Source: Mytilus galloprovincialis | Lineage: Eukaryota; Mollusca; Bivalvia; Mytilida; Mytilidae | Length of the DNA stretch: 64,000 nt | Assembly: GCF_965363235.1 (NCBI RefSeq) | Contig: NC_134844.1 | Location: 71,851,497 to 71,915,496 of the forward strand | Reading direction: 5' to 3' | In this document: in pieces, positions 37,426-51,800 of the stretch | Layout of the letters: each line of letters opens with the position of its first letter | Numbering within the stretch: position 1 is the first letter of the stretch | Notes under the pieces: model-generated | Told to the model about the DNA's origin: nothing | Seen by the model: only the letters and a program-made list of their open reading frames with translations | Databases searched by the model: none | Program-made: the position numbers and the translations under genes

Positions 37426-40400
37426 GTATGATTTTGGGGGTGGGGGGCACTTTCTATATACAAGATGATAGTACATGCCCCTTGAATGGCTCACCTTTTC
37501 GTCTGTCATCTTTCTTGGTGTTCCCGGTTGTGTATTTACCAATTTTTCTTTTTTGACACTTTCGTATTCCACTCTTACATGAAACCCAAATAATATGGGA
37601 AAAGGTTATATTAAAAAAAAAATCTAAATTATATAAATAGTGGGGTAACAGAATCCCTGCCGTACCCCCTATCAATTTAGAAATGAAGTAGATATATCTA
37701 TGTCTAGTTTGATAAAAATTGTTCTGTGGGGAATACAGCTTTTTTTCACTACCTACCAGTGATACTACAGAGAATATATAGTTATTGAATGGGGACCTGG
37801 GTAATAAAGCTTTTGTGAAGGTTCTAGGAAAGTTTGTTGTTAATAAAAGTTCCATAATCAAGGAGAAAAACGAATAATTGTACATGTATTATTTATTTGC
37901 TTTACACTCTATTACTAACCATTTATGATTTAGGGCACACATTTGCAGCATAAAGTCTGTGTCATCAATTTCCATGTTTCTCAAAATTATACATGTGCAT
38001 AAAGCAATATGTGCCAACTCTTAGATTTTGTACATCCTGTGGCTTCAGTCTTAAGCTTCCAATATGACAAAATATAAAACCAAATTCGCCTCAATTATAT
38101 ACCAAGCCATATATTAAAAACAAGACACAAGTTATAACCTGGCTTGGGTTGCACATCTTTCTTGGTGTCTAATTATATATAACCATGATTCATCACTTTA
38201 TGGTATAGGATTTGCTCATTATTAAACATTCTAATATGACGTGCTTCTTTCGCTTTGTAAACAACACCGTGATAAAATTCTCGATATATCTATACTTAGC
38301 GCAGACTCCAAGATGTACATAAATGGCTGTTTAAATATGCCTCCCACGTAAATCTACATGTATCGTAACCTATGTGAAAATGATTGTGGATTTCGCTGTG
38401 TCAACAATTACAATTGAATAAAAACCCTACAGAACATTTATTCTGATTCTTACGCATAACAAAAAGAATTTACACATTTAGAGAACGGAAAAATGAACAA
38501 AAACAAAATAAATTAAAATTCCGCGAAATTCCAGTAATGATTTTGGCACATTAACGTCATTTCAAAACATGACGTCATACGAATGAAAACGTCAAAGCTG
38601 AAGGTTTTTCTATTGCGTTTACCTTCTAAACTCGGATACAATTGCATTAAAATAAAGTATTGAGGTAGGTGTTGCTTGTTTTCTGTTCTATTGCATTATT
38701 CGCACATTTACGAATTTCAGCAAGTCAACATGGCGGCTCCTTGGTTACAACATGTCAACAGTGAATTTAACGGTAGCTTACGATAAAAAAATGTAAATTT
38801 AAAATTGCAAATGTTGGGTTTACTGAGAAGTAAAAAAAGTAATCACATTTTTTTTTCTAGCGGTTAGTTAAGAAATCATTCATGCAGGTTTATTAGATTT
38901 GTTTTACATTTATCGAACAGTGGGTAAAATAGAACAGCCACACACACGGTATACCCATCATCGCTTCAGTTTTTTAATGATCGTATTTGTCCTATTAGAA
39001 TCGAAATAATTCATGGAATCCATAGATTTGTTGTAAATTTACACATGGCCTGGACCGTGATATTCGTTAATTTTATCCCTCGCTAACGCTCAGGATAAAA
39101 TTCGAATATCACGGCCCAGGCCATGTGTAAATTTCCAACAAATCTATGGCTTCCATGAATTATTTCTTAAACATACAGTGCCTTATATATATATTGAATA
39201 TCTAGTTGTGAAATACACATCATTTGTTGTCTCTTTAGTTATATAACATCTCCTTAGATTATAAAGGAATTTTAAACAAAGAATAATTTAACTTTTATTA
39301 TAGCCTGATAACAGTCAGTCAGAGGTACTACTTGTACCAGTATTTTTTTTTTACTTAAAGAAGTATAACAATTAAAATTTTTATTCTCTCTTCCTCTTGT
39401 TAAAATACATTAAAAAACATCTATGTCTGTCATAATATCAATAATTTACTATTGACTATATATAGAAAATAGAACACAATTCCTTTTATATTTTCAGGAC
39501 ATAGACTTGAACCAAAGCAGAATTGCAAAGATCACAAATTTAGACCAGCTTACCAAAGTTAAGGTATGTATAGATGGTTATAAACTACAGCTGAGATGAA
39601 TTGTTTTCCACTGTTGGTGACAGTACCATGCATCCCTTGTGATTCTGAAATGTTTTTTTTTTACCAATGTTCTAGCCTTGAAGGCATAAAACTTTGCTCA
39701 GTGCTCGGAGCACAAAGATCAGGCTCGAAACATGAATTCCATCAATTTGATTGGTTGATTTTCGAGTCTGAGTACAAAAATCATGCTCGAAAGTTTTATG
39801 ACCGTGAGGCCTAGTAATGTAATTTAGGTTTAATTCCTTACTTAAAGGGGCACTAGCTACGATATATATAAAAATATAAAGTATGATTTTTTTTAGATCA
39901 ATCATTAATCAAATTGGAATAATGAAATAATAATTTGCTTTTAGCAATCAATTTCCTTTAATTTTGTTGAAATAAGCGATTAAACATAATTTTTGACTGA
40001 CTCACTTGCAAGTGAAAACGTCATCATCATTCTAACCGGTATTCATGTGAACTTCAAGTTAACCCCTAGCTAGAGATTGACAACGCATGCATTGTTCGTG
40101 CGTGTTATTTAAAGAAAAAGAATGTCAACAATGAAAGTGAAACTACGGTAAATCATTTGATTACTAATTCGATGCACATAAAATCATTCTTATATGGTTA
40201 AAAACAATGAGAAACATCTATTTTTAATCTATAAAATAAAACCAAACAGACCTATAAAAATGCAATTGCACGTGTTGGTTTAATCTATTCGTATCTTTAT
40301 TTTTGTTTACATCGCTTATATGGTCATCTGAGGTCAAATCGATAGTTAATTAGATGGCGTCTGGACTAAAATACACACGAAACGAACCTATATATTATCT

Positions 40401-43400
40401 ACCCTATGCTCTGTAAACTGTTTATTTTAGACTTTTGATAGTTTGAATAAATGTTTTACATTGTTATAAACCAAATATGAGAATTTGAGTCAAATAGGTT
40501 ACAATGAATTTGACAGCTAGTGCCCCTTTAAGAATGCTTCTTTTTGTAACTTCATTGGGGGTGTAATAGCGTTGACCGAAGTAAGTTTTGTATGAAGCGT
40601 CACACTTCATTCTAAAAATGTGCATACGGTCAACGCTTTTACAACCCTTTGAAGTAACAAAAAGAAGCATTCAATACTTATTATAATTTCATTTTTAGCT
40701 AGGATCATGAAAACACAATTTTTATCAAGTTTTTAATTTAATTTACCTGTGCACAGCACTTTATTGTGGGACCTCATGTCATCATGAATGATAAATTTTA
40801 TTGTGTAATTCAATTGATTAAGTAGTAACATCATATTGCAGTGTAGCCAATCAGAATAACGTATAATAATGAAATATACATCTAATGTAATTAATTACCT
40901 ATAAAAGATATATAATTGTCATATTGTCAGACACATACTTTGTTGTTAAACTGTTTCTTTTTCAGCAACAAATGGTTGAATAATTGGAAACTTATTATCA
41001 TACATAATTAAAATACATGTGTTCCAAATAAGAAGGTGTATTCATTTTTTCTCTAATTTTTGTGCTGATTTTACATTTCTTGAGCGGTATGAGAAAAATA
41101 TTTCTCCTCACTAGTGAAGTATCTGTTCTCTGCAAATAGTAAGTCGAAATTTGATTATGACATCGAAATTTCTTGGTTTCTTCCGAATTTTCCTATTGTG
41201 ACGTCATGAAAAAAGGCTACCATGCCTGATGATGTCGCATATAGAGAACACAACTTTCTGATTTTGGAAAAAGAAGGAAAAAATCATTAGAGAAACAGAT
41301 TCCTACACTACAACTTGTGTATTACGATATTTCTCCACTCTCAACAGTTAAATCTTTTAAAATTATTTAAAAAGCTTAGTAAGCCTCACTCTTTAAATAA
41401 TACAATTTAACTGTCTCCAGTGGAGAAATATCATAATACACTTGTTGTAGTGTAGGAATCTATATTTCTTACAGCCATTTTCTTCTAAATATTTATTTCA
41501 TTTATACATCAATCAACCTTTTTTTTTTTCTTCAGACATTATGTTTAAGACAGAATTTAATCAAGAAGATAGAAGGAATGGAAAACCTGACATCTTTACA
41601 AGAACTAGAGTTGTATGACAACCAACTGACTGCTGTGGAGAACTTGGATACACTTGTACAGCTTAGGTAATAGGTTTATTGTTAATGTGTTATGGTTGAG
41701 GAATAGTAAATGGGCAGGGTTCTCACTAAGGCGAGTCCATGAGTCCTGGACTCATCAAAACTGGTGAGTTCACAGATGCATCAAGATTGAAATATTTTGT
41801 ATAAACATGATAAACTGAACACAGTTAACATGGTTAAGGGGGCTCGCGGGTATAAATCAATTTTTTTTAACATAGGATTTCACTATATTTTTCTATACAT
41901 TAAATTTATCATATACTTAAGGTGGTACCCAACACCTTGAATCAAATTAATTTGTCATGTTTAATTTTCATAAAATTTTGATAAAATATTTATTTTGACC
42001 CTTTGAATTGAATAAAATAAAAACATTTCAAAAAACTTGAACCAATCACTTTCTCGGAAAAAATTGGTTGGTTATATAGCAGTTTGACAAACAATCATTT
42101 GGATCATAGAGAAGCTTAATATTTCCTTAAGAATACAACTTGATTAAAACGTTTACCTGATTTTACAGAGTTATCTCCCTGTAGTGTTAGGTACCACCTT
42201 AATAGAAAAATGAAATAAAAAAATGGGGTCACAGTTCATTTAAACTCACAATCTGCCTTCGAAAGAAGCATATATATTTATTTATGTTCATTTTTCTGTT
42301 GTACTAATAGGACAAATGTAGGAGAAATAGAGGTAATATCGAAATAAAAAAAGAACTAAATACAGAAATTGCTTAAATTTAAAACAATAATTAAAAAATA
42401 TAGGTCACCGATGAGTTAAAAAGGATATTTCAATTGGGCATTTTTTTTGCATCAAAGGGAGATAATTCTGAGCTTTTTCAATTATCTTGGGTCAAACCTA
42501 ATCAATTTTTTGGGTTAATTTTTGTACCATATCATAAAGTAATAATTTATTAGTGTAATAAATAAAATTTGTAATGAAAAAACAAATGTTTGATTTTTTG
42601 GCTGATTTTTTTGTATTTTGTATGGGTAAGCACAAATATCATCATTTTATAGCAAAAGTTTAAAAGTGATCTGAATTTAATGTCATTTCATTGCTCTGTT
42701 AAGCCATGGAGACTAAAATATTACACTATATTGCAATTAAATATTTTCTTCTTGCTGTTATATTCATCATGGCTAAAAATGACGAGTCCCTGGACTCGCC
42801 TTTAAAAATCCTTAGTGAGAACCCTGAATGGGCTTTGTTCAAGATCCTATTATGACCTATAATGGTTGACTTTTACAAATTGTGACTTGAATTGAGAGTT
42901 GTCTCATTGACATTCAAACCACATCTGTATCTATGTCACAGGCTTTTCTAAAATTTTGTAATCAACTTTGGCTTGCTGAAATTTGAAAAATGATGCAATT
43001 ATATCTTTTATCATCTGAAATATTAGGTGTTGAATTCTTTCAACAAGGGGAAACATTTGTATAGAAAGCACATACAATCGGTACAAAAATATCTTCAATT
43101 TGTCTTAAAATAGAGATTTTACTTAAAAAAGCTACTGTGGATTCATTTATTTTCGTGGTTTGAGGAAAACTCGCATATTCATTGATATTTAAATTTGTGG
43201 TTTGACATAGTCTGCACTCATTCCTATAGAAAGTTTGTAATCCTTTAAATATCAGTGGCGGATCCAGGGGGGGTGTTCCGGGGGTGCGCACCCCCCTTTA
43301 TTTTTGCCGATCAATGCATTTGTATCGGGACATATGTTTTGCACCCCCCCTTTGCCCTGGGTGCCCTGGGTTAGCACCCCCCCCTTTCGAAAATTCCTGC

Positions 43401-44451
43401 ATCCGCCCCTGAATATTTGAATACTTGGTTCTCCTGCACCAACAAAATCCACGAAAAATATGTATCTAAGGAATATTAATGAATCTACAGTAAATGTTGT
43501 TGTTTATACATAAATATCTGTTTTCATGATATTAGATAATCATAATGGTCTTTTTCACTGATATAAATCACTTTTATGAAATTTTAATAATGAATATCCA
43601 GTTCTAAACAAAAAGCATGTTAACACTTTGATGTGCAATCTGGTCCTGTCATATGATATCTATTGAGATATTTCAGAGCGGATCTCATGTAACCACTATC
43701 ATTTCTGTTTGTGTATATTGTGGAGGACTGAAAGACAATCTGACACACATATGCAACAAAAACACTTCTGCTCCATGACACTTTACTTTATTGTAATTCT
43801 GAGAGAGAAAAAGTATATCACACTACAAAATTACATCATTGAAGCAAGTGTATACAACAGCATTGCTAAAGTGCAAATAACAAACAGTTTTATTTTACTT
43901 TTACTTTTTAATTTATGAAGAGAATTTGAAAAAATTACTGAAAATATTGCTAGAAATTTTGTGAAACCTCATTCAGATAACTGTTTAAACCATATAAACA
44001 TGATAAATGTATAAAAACACTCATTTTATAAATTCACTGACAAATGTACATGTACATAAAACACAATTATTGCTTTTAAATGAATCACCCTCTGTGTTAA
44101 CAAAAATTGCAACTTAACAATGTTGAAAATGAGAGAGAAAATTATCTTCAGCATAAGGAACTTGTCACAGAAGTCCCCATAACTATAAATGGAGCGGAGC
44201 GAACAGAAAATCCAGTGGTTATAGGGATGAACTCATGTGTTATAGTAGAATGATGATGCTTCAGAAATTATTTGTTTATGTTGAAGTTCAGAAATTATTG
44301 CCAGATTTTTGTTAACATGATCGATGCAATAATAAGAACTTGTATTCTGATATCTTGTACATATAAAACTATACGTAGCTTTTCCTAAAATCACAATAAT
44401 GAAATTGGCATTTATGTTCATCCATTCTTTCTTCCTTTCTTTCTTTTCTTT

Positions 44452-44519
<68 letters not shown>

Positions 44520-45835
44520 TCCTTCCTCTCTTTCTTTCTTTCCTCTCTTCTCTTTCTTTCTTTCTTTCTTTCTTTCTTTTTTTCTTTCCTAAAAAATCAC
44601 AATGAAAAATGTTAGCAATAATTTCTGCTTTAGGGCTATTCCAGAAAAAAATGTATGGAGGGGTTGGAAGGCAGTTTTTGTCTGCACCCGCCTCCCAGAC
44701 AATTGTAATTGAGAATAATAGTGCATTATAGTGTGAAAAGTTGCTCTGATACTCATCACCCATGTATTATTAATATAATGTGCCTTCCAACCCCCCCCCA
44801 TACATTTTTTTCTGGAAAAGCCCTTACAGTATATTGCTTATTGTATCATAGGTTTGTTATTCTGCCTTTTGTTGTACTCTTAACTTATTATATTCTTTTC
44901 TTTATTACACATGATATTTTCAGACTGCTGGATCTATCCTTCAACAGAATAAGGAAGGTAGAAGGTCTGACCAATTTGACTCAGCTGAAGAAGTTATTCT
45001 TTGTTAATAACAGAGTCACCAAAATAGAGAATGTCGATCACTTAGTGCAGCTAGAAATGTTAGAATTTGGTGCTAATAGAATCAGGGTAAAGTATTGTAT
45101 TACAATGTATTAAAAAACATAGGTGTATAAGCAATAGGGGTGTTTTTATCATGTTTATAGTAAAGTTGCTTAAGTAGTTCATCTACATCTATTGTATCAA
45201 TTGTATCAATAGCTTTTTAACATTGCGGTTGTGAGTTCTAACCCTGATGGTCCAAGAACACAATTATTTCGTAGTGCATTTCTTTTAGAACATAAATGAA
45301 AATTAAAAAAATCCCACCTGTGCTTTCTCAAAGAAACTTTTACAGTGTGTTGTACTACTTTTGGGACAAATTATATCAAAATTATAGAAAACTTCTTAGG
45401 CTCTAACTCAAAATATGGACAATGTTTAGGGCGTCTTGAAATCTTTTAACAGCTTCCGAAGTGCTAATTTTCAACCTTTTTCAGCTGGACCAAATCACTA
45501 CTTTACTTTAAAATTCTGGACCCAATTTTTTTTACAGTGTAATTTCACCCCCCTATTTGCAATTTGAGGCATTAAACATGGAGAAATAAATTTGGAAGGG
45601 GTATACAAATTAATGGCAAGTAACCCACTGTCAACACTAGGGACTATATTCGTGAACAACGAAAATCAAGGGACGACAATTGTGGTCTTGGACCTGATGG
45701 AGGCAGGAATTTGACAGATTGCTGTTGATGGTTCTCCAAGAACACTTTTGTCTTCCTTCATCCCAAAAACCATAAACACACTCACTGGTCACAAAATTTA
45801 GCTCATAGAGCTGAAATAACTAAAATCACTCAAAC

Positions 45836-45890
<55 letters not shown>

Positions 45891-48800
45891 TCAATCTGTA
45901 GGGCCTAAAATAAAAAAATTGTTTGTTTCCCCAATCCCGACCTGCCCTGCAAAAATGGTGCTACTCATAAAATTTTATTGTCAAACCTAAGACAAATATT
46001 ATTTTATTCCTTTCTGATTTTCAGGCTTGTCGAATTGAATTGTATTATTCCAGCTTTTTAGAAAAATTAAAATTATTTCCCTACCTACCTTCCCACACCT
46101 GCTTTGACAGGGTCGGGATTGGGGAACCGAACAAATATATTAATTTAGGCCTAGTTATAGTAATATTATTTGATGGAAAAATATTACACAAAAGTAACAA
46201 TCATTATGTGTTAAAGGATTTTAATATTGTTATTTTTTATTCATTGAAAGATTACAAAAGGCAAATATTTTTTTTAAAACTTTAATAAATACAATATGTA
46301 CAATTTTTTACATCTATAGTCAGGACACTAAATTTATTGGCTTGTGTGTCCTGAAAAATTTCCCGACTTTTTGATGCTACAATTCTTTTCATCTAATTGG
46401 CAAGAAACACTTAAACAATTTTTTTTTGTCATTTTTAATTTCTGTGACTAGCCATGCTAGAATCTTATATACTCTTGGTTTGAGAATGAAACAACTAGTT
46501 AAAGATCCAAGTTAATAAAATATACAAAGGTCAAAGGGAGATAATCAAGTTCTGACTAAACGATTAAGCTATAACTACAAATTTGAACTTGTGTACCTGC
46601 CCACTCACCTTTTCATTATAATTATAGTCCCTCCAGATGTGATACACATGGCATATTAAAACATTCAACTCTTTATAATAACAAATGAAAGAATTTAAAG
46701 GTGTGTTTTTTAAACCACCCTGTTCAAGCAAACACTTTATCTTCTTCAGTTGGGTCAATTTTTTAAAAAGTTTTATATTCCTGTTGTGTACATAAAAAAG
46801 AAGATGTGGTGGTATTGCCAATAAGACAACTCTTCACAAGAGACCAAATGACACAGAAATTAAAAAAAAAATAGACAATTCCATGATAAACATATCAGTG
46901 ATCAACAGCGTGTGCATATTATGGTTGAACTTTAACTTGACTTTGCTTACAATATTGAATGCTGAAAATAGCTAAGATCGATTTCGTTCACTGCATGAGA
47001 TTTTTATACGGCGGGAAATATCGTAACAGTAAACACAGGTGACCTTACTAAATAACCGTGGGTAAATCTATTCTTGATTAAATTTGATGTTGAATGATTG
47101 ACAGTATTGTCCGTTAGTTCTGAGGCTCTTGATTGAGATGCATTAACAATTGATTTACTAGAATAAAAATTTTATCCTTCTACATATAATCAAAACAAGC
47201 TTTAGTCTTTTTTTAACTATTATATATGTAATATATTTATCACTCCCGGATTGTTTTACTTGTGAGAAATGATTGACCATCAACGGAAACTTGTATAATT
47301 ACTGGATTGATGTCTCAAAATTTTTATTTAAATTTCTTCGATTGAAAACGGTCCTGGTTGTTAAAATTTTAAATAAAGTGAAATATTTACAATTTACAAA
47401 TAAAAATAGTTTATTGGCACTAACACTATTAAAATAATTGGCAACACATTTTTACAATCATTGTTTAAAATCGTTTTTTCTTTCATTTTCAAGTTATAAA
47501 AAAAATTTGATCCCTTCTTCATGATATTTATTTTTAATTATTATTTTAATTTTTGCTCCCCAAATATACAAAATATACAAAACAATATTTTACATTAATA
47601 TCTATCCTCCTTAAATACTAACATATCTGTACAGGTAAAATCAAATTTTAATCAAGCTGGTACAGATTGATTTACGACCTTCCACCTGGATATTGCACAG
47701 GTTAACAGCAGGTGTTTATTACACTGGGACAACTGTCCGACCAGTCTGACATCTAGACGGATTAAGACATCCATAAATATAAGTCCCTACACGTACTGTA
47801 TATGTTATATGCCATTAATATTTCTTTTAAAAGATTGTCAATTAATTTGCTTTTTACTTCAATATTAATACTGTCAATTTTTTGGGGCAAACAAATCATA
47901 TTTAAGAATGCTATATTCTTCCATGTTAATCCTTGTTTAATACATGTAAGATTTTGTGTAACCTAATGTTGAAATAAATGGTTATAAGGGCACTGCAGAG
48001 ACAAGAACTTTAAAACATTTTTATTTGAAGTGAAGAGATGACATTAGTTGTCCATTTCCTATACCCCATTTTTTCAGGTAATTTTTCCCACTTAGCACTT
48101 TTTTATTTTCTTCCTATTTTTTAAAACCCCTTATATCATGTATAACCAACATCCCAAAAGTGTATCATACCCCTCGACATTGTGTGGAAATGGTTTTAAG
48201 AATAAAAAAATTATATGTTTTTGTTGGATTGCTTATGAAAATATTAGAAGCACTAACTAAGAAATTATTAAGTACATGCAAAGTTGAAATTGTAAAAATA
48301 AAACATCATTAGTCGAGAATGGAAAAAAAAGATTGGTTTTATATCGAGAGGAACAGAAAAAAATCTACCATAACCATTTGTACAAATAACTTTTTATTCA
48401 TTTTGTTTAATTTATTACAGGTAATTGAAAACATATCATCACTAGTGAATCTGACAAGTCTCTACCTCGGAAAAAATAAAATTCCAAAAATCACTGGACT
48501 GGAAACATTGGTTAACCTGAGATGTCTCAGTTTACAGGTAAATCAGTGGCAATGTGATCAGGGCTTCCAAAAAATATTTGAGCCAGCCGGACATTTCATA
48601 TCTGATCCCGATTTTAATCCCTTATAAGACTTAGTCACAAAAGGCAATTATGGTAATCAGATGGCCATTCCAATGATTGACATTACATTAAAAAAAAACT
48701 TAAACTTTACTTTGATATGATATGAATTTGATGTTCGGATGTAACTGTTAAATTGGCAGTTCATCATTCAAAGTGTGCACATCAGCGTGCTCATATCTGC

Positions 48801-51800
48801 CTTAGACTTTTTATTTGTGCAAAATGACGTTGTCAAAAACTTTACCTATTTTTCACATTGTTCTAACCGGATGTTGACTTGACAATGGTAAAACATGGAC
48901 TATAAACGGGTATGTAAAATCCGTGTACGTTTACAAAGCATGACTGAGAGCAGAAGCTCTTTCCATGTTATTTCTTCAACAAAATACTTGAAATAAAAGT
49001 TGGATACAGGTATCAATGATAATTTTAGCACTTTTGAAGAAATGTAATATGCATTATTAAATTTCCTACCAGTGCACATACGCACACATGTTCTCTAGTT
49101 CATACGATGTAGTTCTGACGATTTTTCATTTAAAACCTTTTTTAATTTTTCATCAAATCATGTTGATAAACTAATTTCTAATAATTTTAATCTTTTGGAC
49201 TAAATCAATAAGTTACAAAAAAAAAAAAAAATAATTGTGAATAAACCGATCAATTTATACAATGTCCGGTACTGAACATAGTTCACCTGTCACCTGAACA
49301 GGTAGATTTCAGCTGTCCAACTACTTATTAGCCTTGATTAAAATTAGAAAGAATTGAAGTAGGTGTTGTTTTGATAGTAATTAATCATCATGTCACATTT
49401 ATGACCGGAAATGTGTTGATGTTAAAGGCAAAAGATTGGGTCAAAAAGATCGTGAATTATGTAAAAATGACCGAAAAAGCCTTGAAAACTATAAAGTATA
49501 TGACCCTTTCATGCTTTGCCCAGCCGGACTTTTACCAAACATTATACAAATGACCGGAATATATGACTGTTTTGGAAGCCCTGAATTTGATAGTGATTCA
49601 TGTGTTTAAGAATTACTGTTAGAATTCCCGGTTCAGTCAGTAGAAACAAGTTATCTAATTAAATGTTGATTACTCACATTTAATGTGAAATATAGACATA
49701 AAATGTGATCAATATATTGAGTAAAAAATTATTAGCGACATATATTTTAAATAAAATCTTTACAATAAAAATTTCTAAAGTTGAGGATCAATACATTTTT
49801 AAGGTGTATTGTCCCCTTCAAACATTTTGCAGAAGACAAGAGTTGGGGAAGAAGAGAGCAATTTGTATGCAACTCTGATATTCATTAAATTTTTACTTGA
49901 TCACAAAACTAAAAATTTTAGGATTGGAAAATGAATACTTGTATAAGGGGACATAATTCAAACATTGAAACAAAGAAGCTTACAAATTCATTACACAGAG
50001 TTATCATGGTTATGTATACAAGTAAAAACTGCTTATATTTTCAAGTATTTAAGAAAATCTTATAGAAGTATTACATTGACTGTAGACATCAAAACTGTAC
50101 AGCAAAACAAGGAGTAAGAACTAAAAATTGACTGATAAAACTGAAACCATCAACTAACTTATGCCCTTTCTTTTGATTTTAAAGAACTTGAAATTATCCT
50201 GAAAAACGCTAGTAATTGACAGAAAAAAACTATAAGCATTTAAGTTGATAAACAAGCAAATTGATATACATCAGTCATGGGGTAATTCAAATTTGTAATT
50301 GTAATGCATTACATTTTTTAAGTAATTGCATGTAATGTGTAATGCAGCAATTTTTGTATTACATGTAATTGCAATGTAATGCATTACTTTAGCAAAAAGG
50401 TGTGTAATTTCATGCATTACATTGAATTACATAGCATTACTTTTGTCAAATACTATATATCTATAATAACATATTGTGGAGATTTACCACAGCAGAATTT
50501 GAGATTTCTTGACCTACTAAGAACATATATAGTCATAATAATATTAATTTTCTATTTTCTATTTATTTTTTCATTCTTTTCATAAATCACTACTGAAATG
50601 ACCAAATGACAACTCTATAAGAGAATTGCTTTCTTTTTTTCTTATTTCATTTGATTTAATACATTTTCCTGCAAAAAAAGATTGATACTTGAAAAGCATT
50701 TCTGTGTTCCATTGTTTTCAAAAGATCAAAGAATACCTTTTCACGATTAAATAAAAGTTAATTGAACATTGTTGTAAAACACTATTTTTTTGGTTTAACA
50801 ATCAAATGTTCACCAGTTTGACAATTGGTCATTAATTAAGCTCTATGTTTATTTATAATTAGGAAGGAAATTCTCAGTAAATATTTTGATTGAAATTAAA
50901 AAAGATAAAAATCATATATTTATATAAAGTTAACATTAGGTTAAAATAATTAAAAATGTAATAGCTGTATTGAATAGACATTTTACATGCATACTGAAAT
51001 TAATGGGACAGTTACTCCATATGTTAGAATCTTTTGTGATTTCATGTCGTTTTTCAAAATGTTTGATTTTTCTATTCACTTGATTTACAAATGTAATGTG
51101 TAATTCAATGCATTACTTTGTAAAAGTAATTGTAATATAATGCATTACTTTGATAAATGAATGTAATTGTAGTTGTAATATAATGCATGGTTTTGTCAAA
51201 GTAATTGTAATATAATGCATTACATTGCAATATAATTCACAGGATGTCTGATATACTCAAAGCTTTTTGGGCCTCTGTGGTCGAGTGGTCTAAGTCAGTT
51301 TTCCTATGAAAGGTTGGTGTTTTTTTCCGGGCACTCTGGCTTCCTCCACCAATAAGAACTGGCTGCCACAAAATAGCCCCAAAGCGGCGCTAAAAAGTGG
51401 CGTTAACTCACCAAAAATCAAATAATTTTTTTTTTCTCTCTATGATCATGTGATGGCTATGGCTACAACAATCAAGAGACATTTGATTAAAAGTTTAATT
51501 AGGGACAAGATTACTGCCTGATTTTTATGTAAATATTTAATGTGGTCCTTGTTTTAACTATTCATTGAAAAAGGTCATGGCGTAACATGTTACAGCTCTT
51601 TATTCCTTAAAACTACCTTTAAAAAACATCAAGGCTCCGTGTTGAAGACCATAGTTTGACCTATAATGATTTACTTTTACAAATTGTAACTTGGATATAT
51701 ATATATACAGTGTTGTCTCATTGGCACTCATATCACATCTTCTTATATCTATTCAATGTAATAATTAAACCCCCGCTTTAATAATGAATATTTTTGTCAC

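Larger units (their letters stand above)
37426..39497 (+). other. PPP1R7 intron 1
   Basis: About 2.07 kb. It contains a possible promoter-like island (38552-38786) and a long foldback (39003-39166). Nothing else recognised. Confidence 0.8.
45087..48420 (+). other. PPP1R7 intron 4
   Basis: It holds an ATCA microsatellite (45837-45889), a foldback (45898-46152), a CAGGACAC hairpin (46321-46353) and a short dispersed repeat (46801-46862). From 46870 to 48420 nothing is recognised beyond AT-rich sequence. Confidence 0.8.

Noticed and set aside
37454-37885. 143-residue minus-strand frame
   Set aside because: It lies within PPP1R7 intron 1, has no recognisable domain and no neighbouring exon.
41199-41206. 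CRE palindrome in intron 2
   Set aside because: An isolated TGACGTCA in AT-rich DNA without other promoter signs.
44233-44763. 176-residue Lys/Glu/Arg-rich frame
   Set aside because: It is a translation of the CTTT microsatellite on the minus strand.
45222-45262. tRNA B-box-like GAGTTCTAACCC
   Set aside because: No A box or cloverleaf could be formed around it.
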